This document shows positions 1 to 8,291 of a stretch of DNA of 64,000 nt, piece after piece. Origin of the DNA: Candidatus Enterococcus ferrettii (GTDB taxonomy: Bacteria; Bacillota; Bacilli; Lactobacillales; Enterococcaceae). Positions within the stretch are counted from its first letter, which is position 1. Each line of letters opens with the position of its first letter. The notes under the pieces were generated by a model that was given only the letters and a program-made list of their open reading frames with translations, did no database searches and had not been told where the DNA came from. The DNA lies in assembly GCF_017377655.1 (NCBI RefSeq), contig NZ_JAFREL010000009.1, positions 1 to 64,000 on the forward strand, in the 5' to 3' direction. A program made the translations under genes and the position numbers.

Positions 1-368
1 TTTAAGGAAAATAACCATTTTATAATACATTTCACATTTTATCCAAAATAAACGAAGAGACAAATGTTTTTTTCTCTTTTTAAGATAAAATTAATGTCTT
101 GTTTACCTATGGAAATAAATTATAATATTCTTTGTCAGTCACTTATTAACTGAATAGATTTTAATTACAAAATCATTATCCGTTGTTTTTACTACATAAT
201 AATTAGGATAAATAAGGAAGATTTTGATTAACATATTGTAAGGGAGAAGTTCAAATAAGACAAATTTACTGCTTCATTTTGATAAAAGCTTGATCTGGAA
301 GTGTTTAATTGAGGGATGAACGGAGGAAAAAAAACATGAATGATTACTTTTTTTAGAGGGCAAAAGAA
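1..368. other. AT-rich flank without a recognisable gene
   Basis: This stretch is very AT-rich and has stop codons in all frames. No convincing start with a ribosome binding site was found. I see no RNA gene or repeat in it. It may be the intergenic end of a neighbouring unit outside the window. Confidence 0.5.
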
Positions 369-390
369 AAAAGAGTGAATTCACTCTTTT
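369..390. terminator. Palindromic terminator downstream of the XRE gene
   Basis: A 22-bp perfect palindrome, AAAAGAGTGA-ATTCACTCTTTT, can fold into a stem with an AATT loop. It is T-rich on both exits, so it could work in both directions. It lies about 55 bases after the leftward XRE gene that ends at 446. Confidence 0.6.
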
Positions 391-445
391 CACCTTGATT
401 ATTTGTGATGTGTGTGGAATAGAATAGTAAGGACAAGAAATCCTT

Positions 446-763
446 CTATTCTTTATTTTGAGCATTCTTTTGTTTAATAAATTCGATATAATTAATGATG
501 TCTTCGATTTGTTCCTCAATAATATCTTCATCAATATGGGCGGCAATTAGTTCGGCCGGCTTCAGCTGGTCATCATCAAAATAGGAAATAGACACTCCTA
601 ACGCCTTCGATAATTTTTTTACCGTTTCAAGAGTCGGGCCTTTCCTTTGACCGTTTTCAAAACGCGAGATGTTCGAGGCACTTACGCCAGATTTAAGTGC
701 CAGCTGATTCACACCTAATCCCTTCGATTCACGCAGGTCTTTTAATTTTTTTCCGAAGTCCAT
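446..763 (-). CDS. XRE-family transcriptional regulator (105 aa)
   Basis: A small DNA-binding repressor-like protein. An HTH_3 domain fills about residues 1-65 (FGKKLKDLRESKGLGVNQLA, then SGVSASNISRFENGQRKGP). The tail is acidic and helical and may serve dimerisation. The start was set at the ATG at 763 because AGAGGGG precedes it; the longer reading to 823 has no binding site and would run through the operator region. It is divergent from another small XRE gene at 904, like a cI/cro pair. The target is probably the shared intergenic region (inference). Confidence 0.85.
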   Translation of the reverse strand: MDFGKKLKDLRESKGLGVNQLALKSGVSASNISRFENGQRKGPTLETVKKLSKALGVSISYFDDDQLKPAELIAAHIDEDIIEEQIEDIINYIEFIKQKNAQNKE

Positions 764-795
764 AAGAAATCCCCTCTCTTCATTATTACTATATA

Positions 796-890
796 GCCAA
801 TTGGCAACAATTACAAAAGGCAATTGTATAATAAATAGTAAAACTATTGCCTTTTGTCAATATTTGATTTATCTTATTGACATAAGGCAA
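796..890. promoter_or_regulatory. Divergent promoter region with three operator-like motifs
   Basis: The motif TTGACAWAAGGCAA occurs three times. It is at 877-890 (TTGACATAAGGCAA), at 847-860 on the other strand (TTGACAAAAGGCAA), and at 811-823 with one base missing (TTACAAAAGGCAA). Copies one and two face each other as a 12-bp inverted repeat (813-824 and 846-857). Each motif is itself an imperfect palindrome, TTGNC-N4-GNCAA. A further palindrome, GCCAATTGGC, is at 796-805. The spacing between two divergent XRE genes fits an operator array. TATAAT at 827-832 could be a rightward -10. Confidence 0.6.
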
Positions 891-903
891 CGGAGGTGGA
901 CCA

Positions 904-1122
904 ATGAAAATTAGACTAAATAAGCTGGAATTGGAGCGCATGATGAGGCAAAACGGGGATGATGTTTATTCGTTGGCAGGGAGAATGGAGGTTGCACCCT
1001 CAACCATTTATCGGATTTTAAATGGAGATAGAGGTGTTGGGAGTCAATTAATAGCGAAATTGCTGTTGGCATTCGAATTATCTGAAAAAGATTTTGACAA
1101 ATTGTTTGTTTTGAGTCAATAA
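904..1122 (+). CDS. Small XRE/Cro-like regulator (72 aa)
   Basis: A minimal helix-turn-helix protein; the motif spans about residues 18-50 (DDVYSLAGRMEVAPSTIYRI, then LNGDRGVGS). The ATG at 904 follows GGAGGTGG with good spacing. The upstream operator motif at 877-890 ends just before this binding site, so a bound repressor could block transcription or translation. It pairs with the divergent XRE gene at 446-763. No phage genes are next to it, so it is either the remnant of a lysogeny switch or a stand-alone regulator. Confidence 0.8.
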   Translation: MKIRLNKLELERMMRQNGDDVYSLAGRMEVAPSTIYRILNGDRGVGSQLIAKLLLAFELSEKDFDKLFVLSQ

Positions 1123-1245
1123 TTTATTTATAGAATTAAAAAATTTAAATGAGTTTTAGCGTATTTTTCTATGATTGGTTACACGATGTATCCGAGTAAT
1201 TGCCGCAATAGAGGAAAAGTAAAGACAGGAAGAAGGTATATTGTT

Positions 1246-2292
1246 GTGAAAGCCGCAGTACTAAATGAATTTAACAGCTTTAACCTGCGTAAAATGAACC
1301 GGCCGACTCCTAGAGGAAGCGAGGTGCTTGTTAAAGTGAAAGCTGTTGGTATTTGTGATTCAGATATTCGTCAAGTGGAAAGCGGAGGAAGGCATAAAAC
1401 TGCGAAAATCATTGGTCATGAGTTTGCCGGAGTTGTAGAAGAAATCGGAAGTGAGGTTTCATCACTGCAAGTAGGTACCCGAGTAACTGCTGTCCCGTTC
1501 ATTCCATGTGGTGAGTGCTCAGATTGTCAGAGAGGAGATCAGCATTGGTGTGAAGAGGGAAAACAGCTTGGCACTCATCTTAGTGGATGTTTTGCTGAAT
1601 ATGTACTTGTACCTGAAGAAAACGTACTTCCAATAGGAGAAACAATTGCCTTCGAGGAGGCGGTAATGCTGGAACCAATTGCTGAAATAGTCCATGGCAT
1701 GGAAAAGCTGGCGATCAAAGCAAGTGATACGGTTGCAGTGTTTGGACTGAACACCTTTGGTTTATTGAATGTTCAATGGCTGCGCCAAGCGGGGGTAAAA
1801 AGAATTATTGGCTTGGATACCGATCGAAATAACTTATGGGAAGCCAAGCTTCATGGCGTGACGGATACCATTGATTTGCTGCGTGATTCGATTGAGGAGC
1901 AGATTTCACAGCTGACGGAGGGGAGAGGTGTAGACGTTGCAATTGAATGTATTGGTTTATCTATTGCAGAAGAGCAATGCCTGCTGATTACCAAAAAAGG
2001 CGGAACAATAGGTTTTTACGGACAAGCTCCCTCAAATGTAATGCTTCGTCAGCAAGCCTTTACTAATATATTTCTTCGAGAATATACAATTATGGGACTC
2101 TCAAGTGCCTATTCCGCTCCTTTTCCTGGGAATGAATGGGCGGCTGCTCTTTCGCTGATTGAGCAAAAAAGGCTGGAGCCAGGAACCTTAATTTCTCACC
2201 GTTTTACGTTAGATGATATTATGCTGGCTTTTGATTTGGCGATGAACAAGGATATTGCCAGCTGGCAGGTTTTGCTTGTCCCTAAAACTTAA
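1246..2292 (+). CDS. Zinc-dependent medium-chain alcohol/polyol dehydrogenase (348 aa)
   Basis: An MDR-family NAD(P)-dependent dehydrogenase resembling galactitol-1-phosphate or sorbitol dehydrogenases. Visible features are the catalytic zinc region (GICDSD and GHEFAGVVEEIG), the four-Cys structural zinc lobe (CGECSDCQRGDQHWC), and a Rossmann segment near AVFGLNTFGLLNVQW, where the glycine pattern is looser than usual. The GTG at 1246 is chosen over upstream starts because AGAAGG precedes it and it gives the usual family length with MKAAVL at the N-terminus. It stands alone without a PTS or sugar operon, so the substrate is unknown. Confidence 0.85.
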   Translation: MKAAVLNEFNSFNLRKMNRPTPRGSEVLVKVKAVGICDSDIRQVESGGRHKTAKIIGHEFAGVVEEIGSEVSSLQVGTRVTAVPFIPCGECSDCQRGDQHWCEEGKQLGTHLSGCFAEYVLVPEENVLPIGETIAFEEAVMLEPIAEIVHGMEKLAIKASDTVAVFGLNTFGLLNVQWLRQAGVKRIIGLDTDRNNLWEAKLHGVTDTIDLLRDSIEEQISQLTEGRGVDVAIECIGLSIAEEQCLLITKKGGTIGFYGQAPSNVMLRQQAFTNIFLREYTIMGLSSAYSAPFPGNEWAAALSLIEQKRLEPGTLISHRFTLDDIMLAFDLAMNKDIASWQVLLVPKT

Positions 2293-2303
2293 TCATGACA
2301 AAA

Positions 2304-2332
2304 AAGGACAACTACCATGGGCAGTTGTCCTT
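2304..2332. terminator. Bidirectional terminator
   Basis: AAGGACAACT (2304-2313) pairs with AGTTGTCCTT (2323-2332). It lies between the convergent dehydrogenase and LPKTG protein genes. Confidence 0.8.
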
Positions 2333-2343
2333 AAAACTAGTTT

Positions 2344-3876
2344 TTAGGCTTTTTTTATCGATTTTTTCCAGCAGATGAAGGCTGCTGCAGCGGCAATCCC
2401 TATACCCAGCACAATCAAAACATTCGAGGAAGTACTCCCCGTTTTAGGCAGATTTTTCGCCTGAGTGGTAGGGTAGGTTTTTGCTGTAGTCGTTTGTCTA
2501 GTATTGTTTACCGGTGTGGTGATCGGTTCTGGTTCGGCCTTCACTTCACCAATCATAATCACACTAGTGACGGTGGTTTGACCGTCTGTATAAGTTACGT
2601 GGTATTTTCCTGGCAGTGAACGATCAATCGTATCGATTCCGCCCTTATCATTGTTCTCGGTCGCTAAGCGCAGGCCTTGATTGATGGCCTCCTGCTCAGT
2701 CATTACAGTGATTGTTTCTAAATTTGCCTTGCTTAATAATTCGTGCAGATCAATATGATAAACTTCAGCATTAGGTGTAACGTATACATAGTCTGTAGCA
2801 ATTGAAACTTTCAGCTTGCTTTTATCGCCATTATAAGTGGCCAAACTTAACAAGGCCGTTTCATCCAAATATTTACCAACCTCGACTGGATACGTATGAT
2901 CCTTGACCTCGATTTTTAGTGGTTGAGGCTCTGGGGTTGGAGTAGGAATCGGCTCAGGGATTGTGTCATTTTTGCCTTCAACCTTAAGAACAGCAGTAAC
3001 TCCGGCTGTTTGAGTTTTTAAAGTAATTGTATATTGACCAGGCAAGGACAGGTTAATCTTTTCAAGTTGATTGGATTCATTCGGAGCTGAAACCAACCCT
3101 TTTACAAGAGCATCTTCTTCGGACAAAACACTAATCTTATCTACTGTGGTCACGGCTAATAAACTATTTAAATCATGGTAATAAGCGGTATTGTTCTGGG
3201 CAGCATAAACCATCTTAGAAGAAATTTCGATGGAAATATCACTCTTGTCACCTTCGTAGGTTACTTTCTCAAGAAGATCAGCTTTGGTTAAGACCTTGTT
3301 ATTTTCTACTTTATAGGTCAGTTCCTTTAATGCAGGAGCAGCTGGTTGATTCGAACTTTGAGTGACTGGTTTCGCTAGATCAGCTGTTGCTAAAACTGGC
3401 AGCAGCTCGGGAACAATTTCACTAATAAAGAATTTAGCAGGCTCAGCAATTTCATCCGGCATCTCAACCTTAGGGATTCTCACTTGATGGCTCCCTTGTT
3501 CATCGGTGTAAGCAACCAGCATACTTTCGTCTTCTGTTAAATGATCAAAGACTTCAGCATCCTCTTTTACTTCGTCAATATAGCCCTGCTGCAATTTCTC
3601 GGCTTGTTTCCGCGCTTCTTTGTTTGGCGCAACTACTTTTTCAAGATAGTCTTCTCTGGCTGCGCTTCTTCTTTTTGACGTACTTTCAAAAGGTACCCAA
3701 TACCCATTTTCGTACTTGAAGGTATCAATGCCGTCACCAACATCTCTGTTCCAAATACTTGCATCTTCAATTGCCTCGTTTGGTTTTTCTCTAGTGCTGT
3801 AGGTTGCCGCTAAGGATGAAGCGGAGCCCGTCAGAAAAAATGAGGCGATAATCAATAAACCAACAAACTTTTTCAA
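2344..3876 (-). CDS. LPXTG-anchored surface protein with two tandem repeats (510 aa)
   Basis: A sortase substrate exported to the cell wall. It has a signal peptide (residues 1-24, ending near SSLAA), and a C-terminal LPKTG at about 476-480 followed by a hydrophobic stretch and a KK-rich tail. Two diverged repeats of about 115 residues lie in the middle. Each begins with a VxxNKVLTKADLLEKVTYxGDKS-like segment, contains a YHxDLxxLL motif, and ends SLPGxYxxT followed by a strand, as in bacterial Ig-like folds. The second is preceded by a Pro/Thr/Glu linker. The start is TTG at 3876 behind AAGGAGGAG. The ligand is not known. Confidence 0.85.
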   Translation of the reverse strand: MKKFVGLLIIASFFLTGSASSLAATYSTREKPNEAIEDASIWNRDVGDGIDTFKYENGYWVPFESTSKRRSAAREDYLEKVVAPNKEARKQAEKLQQGYIDEVKEDAEVFDHLTEDESMLVAYTDEQGSHQVRIPKVEMPDEIAEPAKFFISEIVPELLPVLATADLAKPVTQSSNQPAAPALKELTYKVENNKVLTKADLLEKVTYEGDKSDISIEISSKMVYAAQNNTAYYHDLNSLLAVTTVDKISVLSEEDALVKGLVSAPNESNQLEKINLSLPGQYTITLKTQTAGVTAVLKVEGKNDTIPEPIPTPTPEPQPLKIEVKDHTYPVEVGKYLDETALLSLATYNGDKSKLKVSIATDYVYVTPNAEVYHIDLHELLSKANLETITVMTEQEAINQGLRLATENNDKGGIDTIDRSLPGKYHVTYTDGQTTVTSVIMIGEVKAEPEPITTPVNNTRQTTTAKTYPTTQAKNLPKTGSTSSNVLIVLGIGIAAAAAFICWKKSIKKA

Positions 3877-4029
3877 TGATTCTCCTCCTTACAATTTCAC
3901 ATCGTTTCTTCCCAATAAGTTTTTATTAAACAAATCGAAAATATACTTTATTCTTCAGTTAATAGTATATACATAAAGACTAATAAATACAAAATAAATT
4001 AAAAATAAACAGAAATCCATACATAAAAA

Positions 4030-4074
4030 GCACCTCTTCATAATTAGAACGATGGCCTAATCATAAAGAGGTGC
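4030..4074 (-). terminator. Terminator of the secreted hydrolase gene
   Basis: GCACCTCTT (4030-4038) pairs with AAGAGGTGC (4066-4074). The inner arms ATAATTAG/CTAATCAT nearly pair. A T-run follows on the minus strand. It is just downstream of the gene ending at 4095. Confidence 0.75.
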
Positions 4075-4094
4075 ATTAGTTGTTTAAGTCTAAA

Positions 4095-5546
4095 TTAGCG
4101 TTTTACCAAACGGTACCAGTAACAAGGGTCACCTGTACGTCCAGCGATCAGCGTTTCTGAAATGCCATTGTCCTTGTAGTTGCAATGAATGATTCTGCTG
4201 TTGCTGGTTGCAACACCGGTATGGCCAAAAGCACCTGCAGAATTGCCTTTTTTACCAGCAATAAAGATATCTCCGCGTCTTACTTGGTCTCTTGAAATTG
4301 GCATAAGAATTTTGTTCTCCAAAGCAAACAAGCTATCTGTATTCCCAACCCAGGTTCCCATAGGCAGGTAAGTGGCTTCCATTAAAGCATAAAAGACAGC
4401 GCTAGAACAATCATAGGAATTTGGACCATTCCGATTGGTCATGGAGTAGGTTACTTGTCCTTGACGGGCGTAGAACCAGTCCATTAGAATTTCCTGCGGC
4501 TGCTTAGTCCCCGCTGAAAACCAAGAGATACCTTCATTTCTCCAGCCGGAGCGAATCAGTGTGTCTCTTTCGTTGGCATCCATTGTGTAATGGTGTGCAC
4601 CGGCTCCGCGGGTATTAGGATTATAAACACGATAGATCGATACGCCAGTAGCTGGGGTATGCCAGGCGATCCCTTCATAACGCCAGCCTGCTCGTTTCAG
4701 CATATTAATTTCATTCATGTTCAATGTATAGTGATGTTCGCCGGAATTTGGGTTATAAATTCTGTGTAGCTGATGCCCAGTTGGAGTAACCAGCATGCTG
4801 ACACCTTCATAACGCCAACCCAGGTTGACTAGAAAATTCCGTTCATTGGCATTCATCGTGTGCAGGTGCTCCCCTGAATTCGGATTGTACACGCGATAGA
4901 TTTGAATGGTTGCTTGTTCCGCAGCCTTTGCGCTAGCAGGCGCTGCAGCAGCTTTTGCTTGCGCTTTTACTGGTTGAGCTGGAGCTTTTGGAGCTGTCTC
5001 TTTGTTCTTGTCAGGAACAGCAGCTTCAGTTACCGTATTCTTGTCCGTTGTTGTTTCTGCAGGCTTATTAGCCTCTGTAGAATCAACAGGGTCTGTTTTA
5101 GGTTGTTCTTCGGTTTCCTCAACAGGTTTTTCTGTTTCAGTTGAAGAATCCTCCTCTGTAGGAGCAGGATCTTTATCCTCAGCAGAAGAATCCTCACCCG
5201 GATCAACAGCTGGATCTTTGACCTCGGTCGACGGGTCTTCAATCGGATCAACTACTGGTTCCTCCGTTTGATTGTTCTCACCGGGATCAGTAGCAGGTGG
5301 TGGTGTAATGTTACTTTGGTTATCCTCAGGCAAAACTGCGGACTCATCAGGTTTCACAGGAGTCACATCGGCCTGGGGAGTTTCGACTTGAATATATTCT
5401 GAACTAGGAGAGGCGGGTGCTTCATCAGCATAGGCTGTAGTTCCACCAGTCGCCATTCCAACAGCACTCAACAAACCTATAAAAACGATAGGAGCAACCA
5501 ACCATTGTTTCCCTTTTTTGTACATTTTGAATCGTTTCTTTTCCAT
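4095..5546 (-). CDS. Secreted peptidoglycan hydrolase with DUF5648-type repeats (483 aa)
   Basis: An exported cell-wall enzyme. The N-terminus has a KxYKxGKxW-like signal (FKMYKKGKQW) and a hydrophobic core ending near AYADE. Residues about 45-210 are a Pro/Glu/Thr/Ala-rich linker. Residues 216-345 are three repeats of about 43 residues (YNPNSGEHxxTxNxxE, then GWRYEGI). The C-terminal 105 residues resemble the phage amidase_5/NlpC-P60 fold, with Cys380 in SYDCSSAVFYAL and His442 in FGHTGV. The ATG at 5546 follows AGGGGGA. Two more secreted proteins in this window carry the same repeat module on other peptidase domains. Confidence 0.85.
   Translation of the reverse strand: MEKKRFKMYKKGKQWLVAPIVFIGLLSAVGMATGGTTAYADEAPASPSSEYIQVETPQADVTPVKPDESAVLPEDNQSNITPPPATDPGENNQTEEPVVDPIEDPSTEVKDPAVDPGEDSSAEDKDPAPTEEDSSTETEKPVEETEEQPKTDPVDSTEANKPAETTTDKNTVTEAAVPDKNKETAPKAPAQPVKAQAKAAAAPASAKAAEQATIQIYRVYNPNSGEHLHTMNANERNFLVNLGWRYEGVSMLVTPTGHQLHRIYNPNSGEHHYTLNMNEINMLKRAGWRYEGIAWHTPATGVSIYRVYNPNTRGAGAHHYTMDANERDTLIRSGWRNEGISWFSAGTKQPQEILMDWFYARQGQVTYSMTNRNGPNSYDCSSAVFYALMEATYLPMGTWVGNTDSLFALENKILMPISRDQVRRGDIFIAGKKGNSAGAFGHTGVATSNSRIIHCNYKDNGISETLIAGRTGDPCYWYRLVKR
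4512..4901 (-). repeat. Three-repeat DUF5648-like wall module, copy 1
   Basis: Residues 216-345 of the hydrolase. Three units with the pattern YR.YNPNSGEH.YT.N..ER..L...GWRYEGI. The third has a small insertion (NPNTRGAGAHHYT). Similar blocks are at 28665-29054 and 30159-30545. Confidence 0.85.
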
Positions 5547-6225
5547 CTAATCCCCCTAAATTAAAAAACAATCATTCTATTCTAATTGATATTCTACGTG
5601 ATTATTTTTGTAACGTAAACAGTTTTCTGCAAGCTTAAGCTTTAAAATTAAGCAAGCGCATTGCAGCGGGCTTTAAAAATTACAAATACACTCAACGTCT
5701 TCTCATGAACCAATGTTTTACTATTAAGCTTTCTAATTCTCTGTTCAACCTGTTTATTCTATAGGATAATAAGAAAAACATGGTTATGACGAGGAGCTTT
5801 ATGAATCCAGAACTATTTATTATTGAATGACTATCCTCCAAGGAGAAAATCAATGCCGATGACAAAGAGAATCAGCAATGAAACCAGTGTACCTCAGCCG
5901 GTTCAATATGTCAGTTTTGTGAATCCAATCTTGGGCTTTTATCGATTCGGGAAAAGCTGTCTTATACCAGCAATAGCGGCAGTTCCTTTAAAGAACGGTG
6001 GTGACGATTCCTTAGGGGGATTAGACAGGCAGTTTGGCGCTGTTCCAGTCACCTAACGTGGTTTCTCAAACAGAGATCAATCAATTGGAACCGACAGTCT
6101 GTCTGCTGAAAAACATCAGCATTGACCAATGGAAGATGTTTGCTTGTCTGTATCGTTGCTCGAACAATAGAGAAACCTGGCAATTTGCCGAACAGCTTTC
6201 CTAAATGGAGCAGAAGGCTGCCCAC
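5547..6225 (+). pseudogene. Intergenic stretch with possible decayed gene remnant
   Basis: No intact gene is present in this 679-base gap. From about 5801 to 6203 pieces of reading frame in three rightward phases are separated by stops and shifts: a short MNPELFIIE start at 5801, a 78-codon piece at 5823-6056, and a piece ending at 6200 (KNISIDQWKMFACLYR then ETWQFAEQLS). The last piece has the look of real protein. I do not recognise the family, and chance open frames cannot be excluded. The first 250 bases hold only AT-rich promoter-like sequence for the hydrolase gene. Confidence 0.3.
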
Positions 6226-6768
6226 TTAGCTGCTTAAGTATTCTGTTGTACTGCAAACTGTCGCAAAGTTGCCAAGTGCTGCAAGAAAAGCTGCTTGGAC
6301 TGCTTGAGCCGGGGCAGCTTCACCGCAAAAGGTTAACGCTTTAGTTGCTGTTGCATCAGAAATGACAATGGAATGAAAGCCAAGCTCGCAAGCGGCTCTG
6401 GTGGTAGAGTCTACGCACATGTGGGTCATCATTCCAGTGATGACCAGTTGTTTGACTCCTAGTTCCTTCAAGATTTTTTCCAGCTTGGTTTTATGAAAAC
6501 TGTTGGGAAACAGCTTTTTGATTAGAATAGATTCAGCACTCAGCTGCAGATCTGAATGCAGCTGGACGCCTGTGGTACAAGGCTGAAAGAAAGTCGCATT
6601 CTTTTTGAAATTGACGTGCTGAATATAAATAATCGGCCAGCTCTTTTGTTGGAAATATGCCTCTAAAAGGTTAATCTGGTGCAGTGCAGCTTCCGGTTGC
6701 GCTAAGGGCATTTTGCCTCTGGAAAAATAATCATTTTGAACATCAATAACGAGTAATCCTTGTTTCAT
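6226..6768 (-). CDS. Isochorismatase-family cysteine hydrolase (180 aa)
   Basis: A nicotinamidase/isochorismatase-fold hydrolase. The N-terminal Asp is in LLVIDVQNDYF, a Lys lies in the NSFHKTKLEKIL segment, and the nucleophile Cys is in GMMTHMCVDSTTRAACELGF, which also carries the family's cis-peptide region. The start at 6768 follows AAGGAGAAG. It is divergent from an Lrp-type regulator at 6882, which may control it. The substrate (an amide such as nicotinamide or another small molecule) cannot be told from sequence. Confidence 0.85.
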   Translation of the reverse strand: MKQGLLVIDVQNDYFSRGKMPLAQPEAALHQINLLEAYFQQKSWPIIYIQHVNFKKNATFFQPCTTGVQLHSDLQLSAESILIKKLFPNSFHKTKLEKILKELGVKQLVITGMMTHMCVDSTTRAACELGFHSIVISDATATKALTFCGEAAPAQAVQAAFLAALGNFATVCSTTEYLSS

Positions 6769-6881
6769 CTGTCTTCTCCTTTGTAGTTGGTACATTTAGT
6801 ATAGGAAAAAGCAGTGACGCAAGACAGAACCCGGTGAAAAAGAATTCAGGGAAAAACTTTCAACATGAAAAAGGTGAGGGT

Positions 6882-7277
6882 ATGGATCAATTAGATGAAG
6901 CAATTTTACAGATTTTAGCGGCAGACAGCCGTCTTACCAATAAGGAAATTGGGGAGCAGGTTCACTTAACTGGGCAAGCAGTGGGGAATCGGATCACCAA
7001 GCTGAAAGAGCAAGGCATGCTTAAAAAGTTTACGGTTGCGATCAATTATTCGGATAAGCAGTTTATTCGCCTGTTTATGAAGTCAGCCAATTTTGCAGCC
7101 GTCGAAGCGACAGTCAATCGATTCAAGGAAGTTGAGGAATTCTACAAGGTAAGTGGTCAAGCTTGCTATGTAGTGGTTGCTCATTTTACCAAGAATCAGT
7201 TGAATCAGTTTGTCGAGGACATTTCTAAATGGGCTCGCTACAGCGTGGAAACCGTACTAATCGACAAAAGAAAATAG
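6882..7277 (+). CDS. Lrp/AsnC-family transcriptional regulator (131 aa)
   Basis: A feast/famine-type regulator. The N-terminal winged helix (MDQLDEAILQILAADSRLTN, then KEIGEQVHLTGQAVGNRI) is followed by a shortened ligand-binding RAM-like domain. The ATG at 6882 follows GGTGAGGG; a longer GTG reading from 6834 lacks a binding site. It is divergent from the isochorismatase-like gene and shares its promoter region, which suggests local control. The stop codon lies inside the 5' arm of its terminator. Confidence 0.85.
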   Translation: MDQLDEAILQILAADSRLTNKEIGEQVHLTGQAVGNRITKLKEQGMLKKFTVAINYSDKQFIRLFMKSANFAAVEATVNRFKEVEEFYKVSGQACYVVVAHFTKNQLNQFVEDISKWARYSVETVLIDKRK

Positions 7278-7326
7278 ATCAAAAGTACGAAGAGACTACT
7301 GCTCTTGGTGCTTTTGATCTATTTTT
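7271..7326 (+). terminator. Terminator of the Lrp gene
   Basis: AAATAGATCAAAAG pairs with CTTTTGATCTATTT and is followed by a T-run at about 7322-7326. The hairpin overlaps the TAG stop of the Lrp gene. Confidence 0.8.
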
Positions 7327-7375
7327 CGCGCTTGTCCGTCACTGCCCTTTTCGCAGGTAGCTTATTAGAGGAAGC

Positions 7376-8290
7376 TTAAAGATGGCTTAGCTCCTTCTGC
7401 CGAATCAACCGTTCCTTAATCAACTGGACAAAATGATCAGGCTCAACGACCTTCATCCGAGCACCAAAGGAGAGGACATTAATCAATAATTCCGTCTCGT
7501 CCTTCTTCTCATAGAAAACCGTCAAGCGATACTGATTATCCCCCAACCGTTCTACCGTTTTACGATAGTTGGAGAAATGGAAGGTTGCGCGCTCTAAAGC
7601 ACTTCGTTCGTCGATCAGATGGCAAACAATTTTGCAGAGTCTCGGGGGAGACCAAACCATTCCTTCAATCGAGCTGTCTTTGGCAGGCTCAAGAGACTGG
7701 ATGTCTGAACAATTAAAGGTCACTGTTTTCCAGCTGCGACCGTTTTTCCGCTTACCCAATACACGAAACTTATTATTTTTTGCCGAGTATTCTAACTTTA
7801 AAGGTTGGAAAAGGTGACGGGTTGCTTGCTGTTTGCCTGCAGCCTGATAGTCTAACTGCATTACCTGCTGTTCGTCGATACTTTGCAGCAGCTTGCGAAC
7901 AATTTGCGCGTATGCGCCAGTAAAGCTGTCCTCGCTGACAAATTGATCAAAATAATGAATGTCCTGCCAGCTAAACAAAGGCTCACATTCTTCAAGATCA
8001 AAGGGGTCGCTGAAGCAGGAAAATTTCTGCTCCTGTTGAATGGCAGCCAACCAAGCTTTTTCCAGCTTCGTCAGGGGAAAGGACTTAGGTGAATGCTTTA
8101 AAATGGTATGCTTGTCCTTGGTTAAGTGCCAGCCTTCTTTGTCCTCAGTTAAATAGGCAGACATCTCAAAGGGTGTTTCCTTAAACCCATTTTGTTCTAG
8201 CAGCTCCCGTTGTTCGTCCGCTGTTTTAGTCTGCAGCAGCTGGGCCATCAACTGGTAATATAAACTGTGAATTTCCGAAAAAAGCTCCAT
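7376..8290 (-). CDS. WYL-domain protein, second of a pair (304 aa)
   Basis: A putative ligand-sensing regulator. The middle part (FQPLKLEYSAKNNKFRVLGK, then RKNGRSWKTVTFNCSDIQSL) matches the WYL domain pattern, followed by a WCX-like C-terminal region. No clear DNA-binding helix-turn-helix is seen at the N-terminus. The ATG at 8290 follows TTGGAGGA inside the end of the upstream WYL gene, with one base between the genes, so they are co-translated. WYL proteins often control nucleic-acid repair and defence genes; this pair is divergent from hen1-pnkp. Confidence 0.75.
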   Translation of the reverse strand: MELFSEIHSLYYQLMAQLLQTKTADEQRELLEQNGFKETPFEMSAYLTEDKEGWHLTKDKHTILKHSPKSFPLTKLEKAWLAAIQQEQKFSCFSDPFDLEECEPLFSWQDIHYFDQFVSEDSFTGAYAQIVRKLLQSIDEQQVMQLDYQAAGKQQATRHLFQPLKLEYSAKNNKFRVLGKRKNGRSWKTVTFNCSDIQSLEPAKDSSIEGMVWSPPRLCKIVCHLIDERSALERATFHFSNYRKTVERLGDNQYRLTVFYEKKDETELLINVLSFGARMKVVEPDHFVQLIKERLIRQKELSHL

Positions 8291-8291
8291 A

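Noticed and set aside
274..546. 90-aa leftward frame at the left edge
   Set aside because: Overlaps the XRE gene and its terminator, has no binding site, and is composed of AT-rich filler codons.
4902..5271. Overlapping open frames opposite the secreted hydrolase
   Set aside because: They are mirror images of the Pro/Glu/Ser-rich linker coded on the minus strand; low-complexity codons leave the other frames open.
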